From positions 440,137 to 504,136 of the forward strand of contig JANPWX010019240.1 in the NCBI GenBank assembly GCA_024734555.1: a stretch of DNA of 64,000 bases, given 5' to 3'. The position numbers were made by a program, and so were the translations under genes. The notes under the pieces were generated by a model. It saw nothing but the letters and a program-made list of their open reading frames with translations. It was not told the DNA's origin and did no database searches. Of the stretch, positions 1-10,345 are shown piece by piece. The DNA is from Trochalopteron elliotii (lineage: Eukaryota; Chordata; Aves; Passeriformes; Leiothrichidae). Every line of letters starts with the position of its first letter. Position 1 is the first letter of the stretch.

Positions 1-67
1 TGTGGTTGGTCTGGCCAGGGAGCTGTCGCCCCCGCGACGGGCCTTGACGTTACCTCTGCCGGAGCAG
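1..67 (+). other. GIN1: GIN1 exon 1, non-coding 5' UTR (partial at left edge)
   Basis: A good donor, CAG|gtgcgt, sits at 67/68 inside the CpG island. The segment before it contains no ATG. The next GIN1 exon begins at 3478 with a few untranslated bases before the start codon, so an upstream non-coding exon is required, and this is the best candidate. Its true 5' end may lie outside the window. Transcript data are needed for the exact start. Confidence 0.5.
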
Positions 68-420
68 GTGCGTGCCCGGCTGCGCCCGCCGGGCCGAGAG
101 GGCGGCGAGGGGCGGAGGCGGGAAGCAAAAAGGTCGCGTTGGTGTCGCTTCCTGCATGCGCGGGGCGCGAGGCCCGGGGGATGGTCACTGGCGACTGCCG
201 CTCCCGGCATGCCTCGCGCGGGCGCGTTGTATGCTGGGGTGTGTAGTGCTGTGGGCGGGAGGGAGGGTGCGGAGGCGCCTTCCCGAGAGGAATCCCTGCT
301 GGGAATTGTGGATGGCGGCTGGCGCTACCGCGGGCGGCAAGGCGCGACTTCGCGTTCCTACCCACTCGGCCTCATAGGCGCCCGCCCCAGCCCTCTGTCA
401 CTCCTACAAAACCAGGGAGG
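1..420 (+). promoter_or_regulatory. GIN1: CpG island, putative GIN1 promoter (likely shared with a divergent neighbour)
   Basis: The first ~420 bases are GC-rich and dense in CpG, in sharp contrast to the AT-rich DNA that follows. There is no TATA box. A half CRE (TGACGT) lies near 45-50. The island immediately precedes GIN1 on the + strand. In other amniotes PPIP5K2 starts on the opposite strand at this point, so a bidirectional promoter is likely; that part is inference from known synteny because no PPIP5K2 exon is visible here. The open frames that cross the island are composition artefacts. Confidence 0.7.
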
Positions 421-3400
421 AATGTAGGCGAGTCTGTCAGTCTGGCTTACGCTTTTTTGGAAGCACCTGGGTTAGAAAAGCGATGTTTTGGAGTTGTATA
501 CTGGAGACAGCCTATAAGGGAGCTGGAGGGAGACTTCTTACATGAACGTATACTGATAGGACAAGGGAGAATGGATTCAAAGAAAGAGAGCAAGTTTAGA
601 TCAGATGTTAGGAAAAAAGTCTTTACTGAGACTATGGCGAGGCACTGGAACACGTTGCCCAGAAAAATTGTGTCTGTCCCATTCCTGGAAGTGTTTGGAG
701 CCCCAAAGTGGGTTTGGGGCTCTGAGGAACCTGGTGTAGTGGAAGGTGTCCCTGACCATGGCAGCAGTTTGGAAGCTGATGATCTTTAAAGTCAAAAGAT
801 CCCAAACCAAACCATTCTGTGGTTGTGATTCAGGACTCCCCAGCCAATTCCCATTTCTTGTAGAACAGCAGTCAGAGATAGGGGAATTGGTAGAAAGCTG
901 GACTAAAAGAATAGTTTTGCAGTTAGGATTGTGTTTGCATGTAGGAGAAAATGGGCATTAAAGGATGAAATAGCTGAGTGGTAGCAGGTGTGACCCTTTT
1001 GGCTAAGCCACTACAGCCAAAAGACCTCTGGTTATATGGAAGTTTCATTCTCTTTGCTAAAATACTTTCTAGTGTATGCTTTTCGAGCTTCAAAGGTACT
1101 AAAAAATGGATAGCTGATTCTATGTCTTTGGTTTTTAGACTACCAGAAGCAATGAGTATTGAGAGACATAGCATATAAATTATCTGAATAAATAAGAAAA
1201 CCAGAAGATTTTATAAATTGTTCTTTTCGGGGTTATTTTGTTTGGCATTTTTTAGGAGTAGGCCAAACAAAGTAAATTAGGCAGTGGGGGGAAAGATTAG
1301 TAGGGGCACAAGAACTAAATATCCAGGAAGGAAGCTCTAATATGAGCAGATTTATGGCAGCAATCCAGCAGATTTAAGCACTTAACAGTTTGCTGGATCA
1401 GGATTCTACTAAATTAATGTATGTGGGTGCTACATTCTTCTTCATTGGCTCACCTAAGCTGTTCTAAAAACACTTATAGCAGAAGCTGCCATTGCAGGAG
1501 TGTGGATGGCATGTTTGCTTAGCTGAAGTGTATGCTGTGGTCCTGCTTAGAAGTATCTTGTTGCTGTGCAACTTCATTTTATTAAAATGGGTGGGTTTGG
1601 GCTCCATGGCGAATATTTGCTGTTTCAGGCAAGTTTCAAAAGTACTTGAAGAATAAAGCTTGTTCTGTAAGGTCTTCCCATGTGTGAAAAGTCTGTGTCA
1701 AGCCAGAAGAGTCCATCATCCCCGTGGCTAAGTGACAGGGCTAGTTTTGACTTCAGGTAACTTAAATGCAGGACTGGCCTTGAGAAAACCCCTGAGTAAA
1801 ACTTGAATGTGTGCCCCTGGCAGATGGGATGTTTTAATTGCTCTTCACCAGTGCTCTTTTACTGTGAGAAATACTAGTTAATTGACTTCTTTTAAACAAC
1901 AGAAAAATGAATTTACTTTATGGTAGCCTCACCTCCTTTTCTGCTGTTAGTTATCCAAATTACCAGCTTGGTGGGTTGATTTAGCATGTGCTGTCAGACA
2001 TGAATTTACAAGAAACTGCTGTTTCAGAACAGTCCTGTGTTCTGGCTCTTCTCCTTCCCTGTTCTGTAACACCCTTTTTCTTTACAGGTGAGATCGTGGA
2101 GTTGGGAAGTACATCTGTGTTAGTTCTCTCAGGTATGAAAATTTTACTTTAAAACACTGATGCTGGATGACAAGAGACTTGGCTTGTTTTGCAAACCAGC
2201 TCTAGGTTGTATAAAATGAAGTATTCAGTGTAGCAAAATTCTTGTCACATTTTGAATGGGAAGTTCCTGGCATGCATTTGCCCTTGCTAACAGCAGTCCT
2301 TACTTAGCTCAGGGTGCAGATTCCAAAAATAACATACAGCATTTTATTTTCTGGGAGGAAAGGACAAAATGAAAGGAGCCGTAATCATTCCTAAGAGGTC
2401 TTTATCTCCTTCCCACCACCAGCATAGTAAAGGTAGGTGAGAATTTACAAATTGAAAAATAGGCATCCTGTCTTACACATTTTGTTTTCAAATAGCATCA
2501 CCACACAATGAGATGATGTGCATTCCAGAGTGACTGGATACTGTCACTTCCCCATAATTATAAGTCACTTGGCACATATGGCAGACAAACTAATTACTCT
2601 TCTTAGCAGGCTATGTATTGTCACAGTCTGGCACTGGAACAGTGGGAGGATAAGGAAGAAATATACTTAATGCTGTGGATAAGCAGCATGCACTATGGAA
2701 GTATGACATGGCAGACCCCAAGCTTGATTCTGCTCCTGCATACGTACAAAACTGCTGTTTTTTCTATGCTGCTGGAACAGATTTGGAAAAAAACCAAACC
2801 ACTCAAATCATGTAGAGACTGCATCAATAATCCTGCCTGTGTATATTTAAAGTTTTCATTATTACGTAATTGTTTTGCTGCTATTCTTGCTAAACCCAAA
2901 CGTTCTATATCAGCAGCCATTTTACTAATGACGTTATTACTTATTGATGTTAGCAGGAAAGTCAGCCTGTGTCAAGGAATGAATTGTTACCTTTCATGCA
3001 GAGTCTGGTTTGGAATTTCAAAATCTAATTGTCTGATTAATTGGTGAAAAAAAAAATTAATTGGTTTCTCTCTGGGAAGTTGTTTTTTTCCTATTTGCCT
3101 ATGTAGATTTTTCTCAGTTAAGGTGGATCTTCAGACGATCTCCAGCACAACTGAATTTGAGAGATACCCAAGAGTGAGAAGAACAATTTCTCTCTGATAC
3201 CAGTTCCTTTCCCTGTCCAATGAGTGTAGTAGAAGTCTCCATTGTGGAGGAATTTTTAAATACAGTTTGACAAAACCAGCTTTGCTTAGAACAAAATTAG
3301 TGTTTCAAGCAATGTTCCTTGTTGCTAAAGTTGAAGGTGGATGTGTATAGTAGACAGTGTAACCTTTTCTTAGAGGCTACATAACCAGAATGCCCCTGAG

Positions 3401-3477
3401 CTGGGAAGAATTCAGTAAAAACTTGAAGATGTGCTTCTCTGACCATTTGTCTAATAAATTCTGTGCGTTTTGTTCAG
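68..3477 (+). other. GIN1: GIN1 intron 1
   Basis: It holds the rest of the CpG island, a CR1 fragment (505-835), and otherwise AT-rich sequence. A possible small non-coding exon at 2088-2132 is discussed among the findings. No other gene is visible. Confidence 0.6.
505..835 (+). mobile_element. CR1 LINE 3' fragment, sense
   Basis: The segment follows the avian CR1 3' end step by step: a piece near 560-590 (gaatggattcaaa), GAGGCACTGGAACACGTTGCCCAGA, then ACCTGGTGTAGTGGAAGGTG, TCCCTGACCATGGCAG, a GATGATCTTTAAAGTC box and a worn TTCTGTGGTTGTGATTC tail in place of the ATTCTATG repeats. It is 5'-truncated as usual and moderately diverged. Confidence 0.85.
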
Positions 3478-3623
3478 ATTGGCAATGGTTCGTAGTGGAA
3501 AAAGTGGTGGGCTCCACCTGAAGCAGATTGCATACTACAAGCGAACAGGGGAATATCATCCCACAACATTATCAAGTGAAAGAAGTGGAATCAGGAGAGC
3601 TGCCAAAAAATTTGTTTTCAAGG
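3478..3623 (+). CDS. GIN1: GIN1 exon 2 (start codon exon)
   Basis: Acceptor tgttcag before 3478; ATG at 3485-3487; donor at 3624 (AAGG|gtaaaa). It encodes the N-terminal basic segment with MVRSGKSGG and KRTGEYH and ends in phase 1. Confidence 0.93.
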
Positions 3624-6600
3624 GTAAAATTTTTTCTCAAATTATGCTAAAAATAGATATTAAGGTAAAGATTTGCTAATATATATTAAAAAAAAAGTGA
3701 GATCTTGCTCTACAGCATTCTGTGATTTTAATAAACGTTCTCTATGAGACAAATCCCTATGCTCTGCAAATTCTCTATGCTCTGCAAATCCCTGGTTAAT
3801 ATATAACAGGATATTTGTAGAAATGGAAGCTCAATTTTCGTTAGTCCATTCCAGGACAGGTTTATTTATCTATATAAAAGCCAAACCTTGTTTTATATAC
3901 TGTAGAAATCTGTAGTCACTGCAATTCATAATTGAAAGGATTACAGAAAGGGAAATAGATCTGCAGCTAGAGACAAGGAACGCTCCATCCAGTCTGGGAG
4001 ATGGCTGGGCAGAAGTGCAAGGACAGCTTTGCCATCAGTCACCTGAGAGCCTCCAGGCCCTTCCTGACTTTATTGCAGCCCTGGGAGATATATGAGCCTT
4101 TATGAGCCTTTGCAGTCTGCTGTGCTGTCTCAATCCTGTCAAAACTGCCAGTGTTGTGCAGAGAGAAGGCAGGGAGAGGTTAAATCTATGGCTATCAGTG
4201 TCAGGTTGCTGGCAGGCACCCAACAGCTTCACAAATAACAGTTTCAACACTCCTACCTCCCCTTGGCAGCCCCAGTGTTAGTTTGTGTTTCAGTCACATT
4301 TCCTGTGGGAATGCTGTTTGCATTCTGACTTGTCCTTGTAACTCCTTGTGTCCAGATAATAAACATGGCTGAACTAATGGCTCTTCGGAGGACATAATTG
4401 AAATGTTTGTAAACAAAAAGCTGTGTTTACAGCAAAGTGAACTTAGTGTAATAAATTCTATTCTGAATCATGCTCAGTAGTTTAGTAAACTAAACAAAGG
4501 ACAAAGCACTTGCTTATAATTTGCTGGTACTTCTTTCAGAAAACAAGTTGTTCTATGTTGGAAAAGACAGAAAACAAATGCGCCTGGTAATTGTTTCAGA
4601 TGAAGAGAAGAAAAAGGTCCTCGAGAAATGCCACAAAAATGCTGCTGGCACTCATCATGGTATATCAAGGACACTGACTTTAGTGGAGTCTAATTACTAC
4701 TGGACCTCTGTAACAAATGATGTCAAGCAGTGGGTATGGCCTCATAGCTACAGGATACTTTATGTAGTCTGTTACAAACATTTGGTAATCCTATGAACTT
4801 TGGTACAGCAAGTACCCGGGCTGTTGGTGAGGAGGAAATGTGAGTGTGCAATTATGCTGCAGCTGGTCATCTTGGCAATGCATGGTGTTTGTTTTTATTC
4901 TTTTACTACTTTGTACTCTTTTACTACTGGCTTGCACACTGCTATGGTGTGGTGGGGACCCATAATCTCTTTTGGCAGGCAGGGCACATCTGATCCCTGG
5001 GAGAGATTCCTTGTGCAAGGACTTTCACGTATCTTTGTTAGGATGCGATGTGTCATCACAAAGATGTATGACCAGAATAGCTGCCAGCAAATAAGATTAT
5101 GAAAATGGTGTTTCTGCTTTACAATTAGGTGTGTTCAGGAAGTAGTTACACACATCAAAGCTTGGGAAAGTTCCTTCTTCACCCATAGATACAGGAGCAG
5201 GATTTGATCTTTCAGGAAACTGTGTGTAAATGGCCTTTAAGGCCAAATTACTGCTGCTATCAGTTTGCTGCATCACCTGAGTACTTCGAGTTCATGTGCA
5301 ACTTCTGCATGAACTGAAAATGAGTCTTTCCTTTCAATTTAGATTGGACAAAGGTGCTCTGTCCTGTAGATTAAGTTGTTATGCATGGAAGATTATGTAT
5401 ATTTCCAGTGTTTTTCAGCCACAGCATACACAGATGAGCCAAAAGGGGAATAATTAGGACTTCCTTTCACTCCCAGTTGTTTCCTACTCACTTTATTATT
5501 TACAGATAGTAATGGATTTTAAAATTTGTACTGTGGACTTGAAAGAGCACAGTTCTTTCAGAATAGAGAGAATTCAGCTATGAGTTCTTTTACATGTCCC
5601 TCTCCTGGCCTTCAGTATTGTTCAGTTCTATTTTGGTTTTATGCTGTTTCTGAAAAATCTAAGGGTAAAAAATTGTAAGAAAGGTGATAAATTTGTCTTG
5701 CATTGCCTGGTCTGACCTGATTTACAGAGAAATAGTGAAGATCTATGATTCTGATGGTTGTCATCACCTCACAGTCACTTTTCATTGGTAACATCTTCCT
5801 GATGTCTTCTCTAGGTGTATGCCTGCCAGCATTGCCAGGCAGCAAAGAGCACGGCCTCCAGAGTGCCCCAAACACACCCTATCAAAGCAGAGGACCCATG
5901 GACAGCAGTCACTATAGACCTAATGGGACCCTTCAGTGTTACCAACAGAAGTCACAAATACATCATAATTATGACAGATTTGTTTACAAGATGGACTGTT
6001 ATCTTACCACTGCAGGACACTTCAGCAGCTGAAATTGCTAAGGCAATCATAAATGTGTTTTTCTTATATGGGCCACCTCAAAAGATGCCTATAGATCAAG
6101 GGAAGGAGCTTGTTTGTCAGGTAAGTATTTACATGGCTGGTTAATCTTTTTTTTGTTGGTTTTTCCCTCAAAAAATACATTTTCCCTTATATTAGATTTG
6201 AATTTTAGATTACTTTTTCAATTAAAGAAAAAAATACTAAAGTCTTTCTCAAAAACAAAAAGTTTGCACATACAAAGTATATCAAACCAATTATTTGCCA
6301 TTGTAATACTATGCAATGTCTCCTAGGGCTTTATTCTTTGTAAAAAGAACAAAGTAAAATTACTTCCTGGCAGTCATAGTTCATGTTTTGTCACTCACTT
6401 GAACTGGCATAAATTTGCACATTGCAGTCTGCTGTGTATCATTCATCCATATTGTCCAGTATAGCAATAACTAAGGGTATTTTTGACGTTGGCTTATAGT
6501 GATTATGAAGGACTTATCACACTTTGTTCCTCTCAGAGATGACGAAGTCATCAGACTGTGATATGGAGGTAATGACAGATTGAGTTAAGTGGCAAAAATG

Positions 6601-9600
6601 TGGTTAGGATCCATCAATGACTGGCTCCTAAGCCCTACTTACTGCTTTAGCTCTCATTCACAGTCCTGGGGTGTTTTGTGCCTGTATATGCAAGATTTTT
6701 CCCAGTCACCATCATATCCACAAAAGGGGTGGAAAACTGAGGTTTTTTACTTGAAATGGGATACAGAACAGGGGAAATGTTCACTAACTGTGTTCTTCTT
6801 CTTTTGAAGATAAATGAAGAACTGTTTGCACTGTTTGGAATGAAACAAATTGTATTGTCTTATCCTCAGACAGATGATGTAAATGAAAGAATGTCCAAGA
6901 CAATCAAAACTTTCCTTAGCAAGCATTGCATAGACCATCCAAACGATTGGGATGAACATTTGTCTGCTATAGCCTATGCTTTCAATTTGACAAATTTGGT
7001 ATGTGAAGGTTATTCTTCTTTTGATGAAGTCCTCCAAAATGTCTGTAAAACTGTGTGCTAAATTTGTTTGCTTTTGGTCCCCATATGAATAGGAGCCAGA
7101 TCAAAGCACCCCATATTTCCAAATGTTCAACCGTAACCCACGTGTTTTTGAGCCCATGAATATATGTGTGGAAGGAGAATACAGTAATTTTGCCAAAATA
7201 TTTGAAGCAACTAAAAAACTCAGTCAAGCACTGAAAGAAGAGAAAACCTCTGATTGTAAGGTAAATGTTATGTATTTGAAGTTTTCTAGTAAGAAGACTG
7301 AAGATAAAGATGAAAAAGTTCTGAGGCATAAAGAATAACTAACCTCTTAAAATAATGTGGGGGTTTGAGTGGTGGTTTTTAGTTTGTTTTCCTTCCCCTG
7401 TGATCCCTTTATTTCAGTGTAACACATCTCATATGTGTTTGAAGGGAGTAACTTTAAAAGAGATCTGTTGTCAGAAGTTTACTATGTCTGACTTAGAGGG
7501 CAGAATAGAGAAGTTGAAAACTATTGCCTGTGGACTGGTGATTTATGAAGATAAAAGCAAATTCTTCATCACTTGTCAGTCCCACATAATTACAAACTGC
7601 ACACATCCAAAACCACTCAATGTCATAGCTTAAGCACTGTTAACCAATGCTACAAAACTACATGATTACTTTTTGGGGGAAAAAAAAAGTAATTCACATG
7701 TATCTTTCCGTAGGCAGATAAAAGAACTTCAGATGAACAAAAAATCAGAACCAAAATCACAGTCAGAAGGAAGCCAAAACAGTTAAATACCCTGCAACTT
7801 AAAGTTGGTCATGAAGTCCTCAGGCAAAGAAAAAACTGGTGGAAAGATGGTCGTTTCCAGTCAGAATGGATTGGTCCTTGTATCATAGATTACATCACAG
7901 AAAATGGCTGTGCAATATTAAGAGATTCCACAGGATCCAGGCTTAAAAGACCCATCAAGATGTCTCACCTCAAGCCATATGTAAGAGCGTCAAGTGAAAA
8001 AGGTGTATACAATTTTTCTTAAGTTTGTATTTTTATATATGTAAAAAAAAGTTGGGTTGCTTTGTTTTTTAACATCTCTGTTGGGGTGTTAGGTTACTAG
8101 AATGAAAAAGTATCATTCACTCAGCAGTGGGAGTTATATTAGCACACACAATAATGTAATAGCTGTACTTTTCAGTAAGGAGAATAGTGAGTGTGAGTGA
8201 CGTCAAACTATGCAGAGCAGGGAACAGAGCTCATGAATAATGTTCAAAGTCTTTTTAAAAATAGCCTCTATTAAAGTTGCTCCTAATCACTGGCTTGGCT
8301 CTATTCATGCTGGCTGATGGAAGTATAAGAACATGTTGGAAGTAAAAGCAGGCTGAACTGTGTTCAAGGAGCATTTTCTGGCTGTGTTTCTGATTTGGTG
8401 TAGGCAGGATTCACATTAATTTTGCTTGTGCAATGGAAACTTTTTCTTTTTTTACAACATTGGAGTGTCTTCTAAAGCCTTAAAATAGGAAGACTACATC
8501 AGAGAACTGATTTTGGAGCAGTTTATTTTAAAATGTCCAATAAAGGAAGTCAGTGCTTCTCTTACCAGAGCAAATAAAATTGTCATGCTCTGTGGTAGGA
8601 TGGCTGGAATTTTCCAAAGATTTGGATAACCGACTTCAGCTCTTGGTCTTATATATTCAGCATGCCCTTTCTCAAGTCACACAGTGGCAGGTGTTTCTTT
8701 TCTGCTCATGCTGTCTTTGAGTCACCAGAGGCACTTTTAAAAAAATTAAATACTTGGTGTACAGAAGACTTCTGTCAGAGAACAAGCTGCTTTTTACTTT
8801 GGAGTTCTTGGAGAGCAGAACAATTCCCACACTATTGGCACATGTGGTCAAGTTTTGGTTCTTATAAGTATATAAACTACATTGAGATGGTAATTTCTTC
8901 CATCACCTCTGAAAGCTGAGAGGTTTGCAAAGCAGAAACTAATTCTGGAATTTTATGGAACAAGCTGAAATATTTATGTCAGTCGTCAGTTAGCTTTTGT
9001 AACTCAGATGCTGATTTCACGTCACAAGGCCTTTTTTGGATGATCACTCTGTGCCTTCTGGTTCCTCCTTAAATTGCTGATGCATGAGGAGGAATCATAT
9101 TAAGCATGTAAATAATGAACAGCTATTACAATAATTTTTTGTAAACTGTGTCACTGTATAAAAAACTGAAAGGTAGTGGTCTTCATAGTATTATAGCCTA
9201 ATATGTTTACTGCTGAATACTGCAGAAGCACTGTGTAAATGTGGAATTCCCATTTTCAGGAAGTGACTGTCTTGGTCTTGGCTGGGATAGATTTTTGGGG
9301 TTTTGTTGGGTTTTTTGTTTGGGTTTTTTTTTTTACTTACCTACTTAATTTACTTTTTAAATTTTTACGGTTTGAGAAAGCTTGTTGTGTATTGCATTAA
9401 GATTTCTGAGCAAGAAGAAACCACATTTATCTGTGTGCATGCACAATAAGCAAGTTAACACCTCAGTAACATTTTAAGTATAGCTTCAGGGATCTGAACT
9501 AATGGCTACTTTCCTTTTACAGACAATCATTACATTCTACGAAGTGCAGCAGTTTTTGACCATGACTATATTGGCTTATCTGAAAGATCTAATAATTCAA

Positions 9601-9821
9601 GTCAACCAGACTCTGTTGCTGAAGAGGAAATAAATGCCTACAAAAGAGATGTAATGTCTGCTGTACAGATTCTACCTGCAGGCTGCAAAGACCAAGAATC
9701 AGCAGATGGTAAACATGGGTCTGAGCTGAGAGAAGATCATTGCATTGAACCAAACACTGCAAAGCCAGAGCAATGGCCTTCACCTTCTTGGACCCTTCAG
9801 ACAAAGACTGAGGATGCTTAA
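3485..9821 (+). CDS. GIN1: GIN1, gypsy-integrase-like host protein (7 coding exons)
   Basis: Coding exons 3485-3623, 4540-4733, 5815-6120, 6810-6998, 7093-7260, 7714-8002 and 9523-9821 join in phase to 527 residues, close to the roughly 520 I recall for mammalian orthologues. Order of parts: a basic N-terminus (1-60); an HHCC zinc region with H78, H85, C115, C118 and a YYW motif at 99-101; a DDE integrase core with D146 (in IDLMGPF), D205 (in IDQGKE) and E239 (in VNERM); a GPY/F-like C-terminal module around 340-425 (VGHEVLRQR, WIGPC, KMSHLKPY); and a less conserved acidic tail. The family is a domesticated integrase related to Ty3/gypsy elements and GIN/Ginger transposons. Its cellular role is not established and enzymatic activity is unproven. 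The start ATG has G at -3 and +4 and is the first ATG after exon 1. The gene converges on PAM. Confidence 0.95.
4540..4733 (+). CDS. GIN1: GIN1 exon 3 (first half of zinc-binding region)
   Basis: Acceptor ttctttcag, donor TGG|gtatgg. It encodes LFYVGKDRKQ, then H78 and H85 of the HHCC motif and SNYYWTSVTNDVKQW. It ends on a codon boundary. Confidence 0.95.
5815..6120 (+). CDS. GIN1: GIN1 exon 4 (zinc cysteines and first two catalytic aspartates)
   Basis: Acceptor ttctctag, donor CAG|gtaagt. It starts VYACQHCQ (C115, C118 of HHCC), then gives D146 in TIDLMGPF, the FTRWTVILPL strand region and D205 in PIDQGKE. It is 306 bases, phase 0 at both ends. Confidence 0.96.
6810..6998 (+). CDS. GIN1: GIN1 exon 5 (third acidic residue of the DDE core)
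   Basis: Acceptor cttcttttgaag, donor TTG|gtatgt. It encodes LFGMKQIVLSYPQTDDVNER, where E239 takes the place of the integrase glutamate, followed by LSKHCIDHPNDWDEHL. It is 189 bases, phase 0-0. Confidence 0.95.
7093..7260 (+). CDS. GIN1: GIN1 exon 6
   Basis: The intron before it is very short (94 bases), acceptor atgaatag. It encodes STPYFQMFNRNP, the end of the integrase core, and then a charged spacer. Donor AAG|gtaaat, phase 0-0. Confidence 0.94.
7714..8002 (+). CDS. GIN1: GIN1 exon 7 (GPY/F-like C-terminal module)
   Basis: Acceptor ctttccgtag. It encodes LKVGHEVLRQRKNWWKDGRF, SEWIGPC and RPIKMSHLKPY, the small barrel-like module found at the C-terminus of Ty3/gypsy-type integrases. 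I chose donor G|gtgtat at 8003 over gtaaga at 7981 because only the first keeps the phase into exon 8. Confidence 0.92.
8003..9522 (+). other. GIN1: GIN1 intron 7
   Basis: 1.5 kb of AT-rich intron. Near 9268-9345 there is a T/G-rich low-complexity run preceded by a short piece (TTGGCTGGGATAGA) resembling the start of some avian retroviral LTRs, too short to call. Nothing else recognised. Confidence 0.5.
9523..9821 (+). CDS. GIN1: GIN1 exon 8 (C-terminal tail and stop)
   Basis: Acceptor ccttttacag. It begins with DNHYILRSAAVFDHDYIGL, which fits the GIN1 family, then an acidic, Ser/Glu-rich tail with no domain I recognise. TAA at 9819-9821. Confidence 0.92.
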
Positions 9822-10345
9822 GCATAGTCTTCTATCACATTTCATTGCCAAGTTTGGAACTACTGTGGCAAACTGAAAAAAAAAATGTAATAGCTCCAAC
9901 TTCCTTCGCCCAACCCACCTCATTCCTTTATGAATCTAAGAGTGCTTCAGGTATCTAATATTACTGGGTGTTAAGAAAAAGCACTAGTAAAAGCACATAT
10001 TCTAATCATGCATTTAAATTTCAGATTTTGTTGGTAGAATGGCAACGTGGCTATGCCTTACTGTTATCCTTTCAGGACACTATGCATCATTTCACTGTAA
10101 TGACCTTTTCCATTTAACCCTTGGATGACTCATTCCTAATGTGCACTGTGAGGTGAATTAAACCTAAGCAAGTTGGTGTAAATTTTCCCTCCACTACAGA
10201 GGAGCTCATGTCTTCCTTTTCCTGTTATATAACACTTTTCTGTTCTTTCTGGGAAGCTGCAGCCTCTGACTTTTACAGCTTCTAATTTCTAGTCTAATCC
10301 ATTTAAGATCTCACAAAATAATAAAACTGCCAAAATCAAATACAT
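9822..10345 (+). other. GIN1: GIN1 3' UTR (approximate end)
   Basis: Non-coding sequence follows the stop. The first good AATAAA is at 10320-10325, with a T/G-rich stretch (tgtagtgttct) about 20 bases further on. Later AATAAA sites, for example near 11632, could give a longer form. Confidence 0.45.
10320..10325 (+). terminator. GIN1: Candidate GIN1 polyadenylation signal AATAAA
   Basis: Exact AATAAA about 500 bases after the GIN1 stop codon, with a downstream T/G-rich element. Confidence 0.4.

Noticed and set aside
2..427. 141-codon open frame across the left CpG island
   Set aside because: Long frames are expected by chance in GC-rich DNA. It overlaps the exon 1 donor, and the Arg/Gly-rich content has no family resemblance.
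2613..3047. 144-codon open frame in GIN1 intron 1
   Set aside because: No domain, no splice context that fits GIN1, and composition typical of chance frames in AT-rich DNA.
9268..9300. Short resemblance to the start of an avian retroviral LTR
   Set aside because: Only about 30 bases, followed by low-complexity T/G sequence; too little to call.
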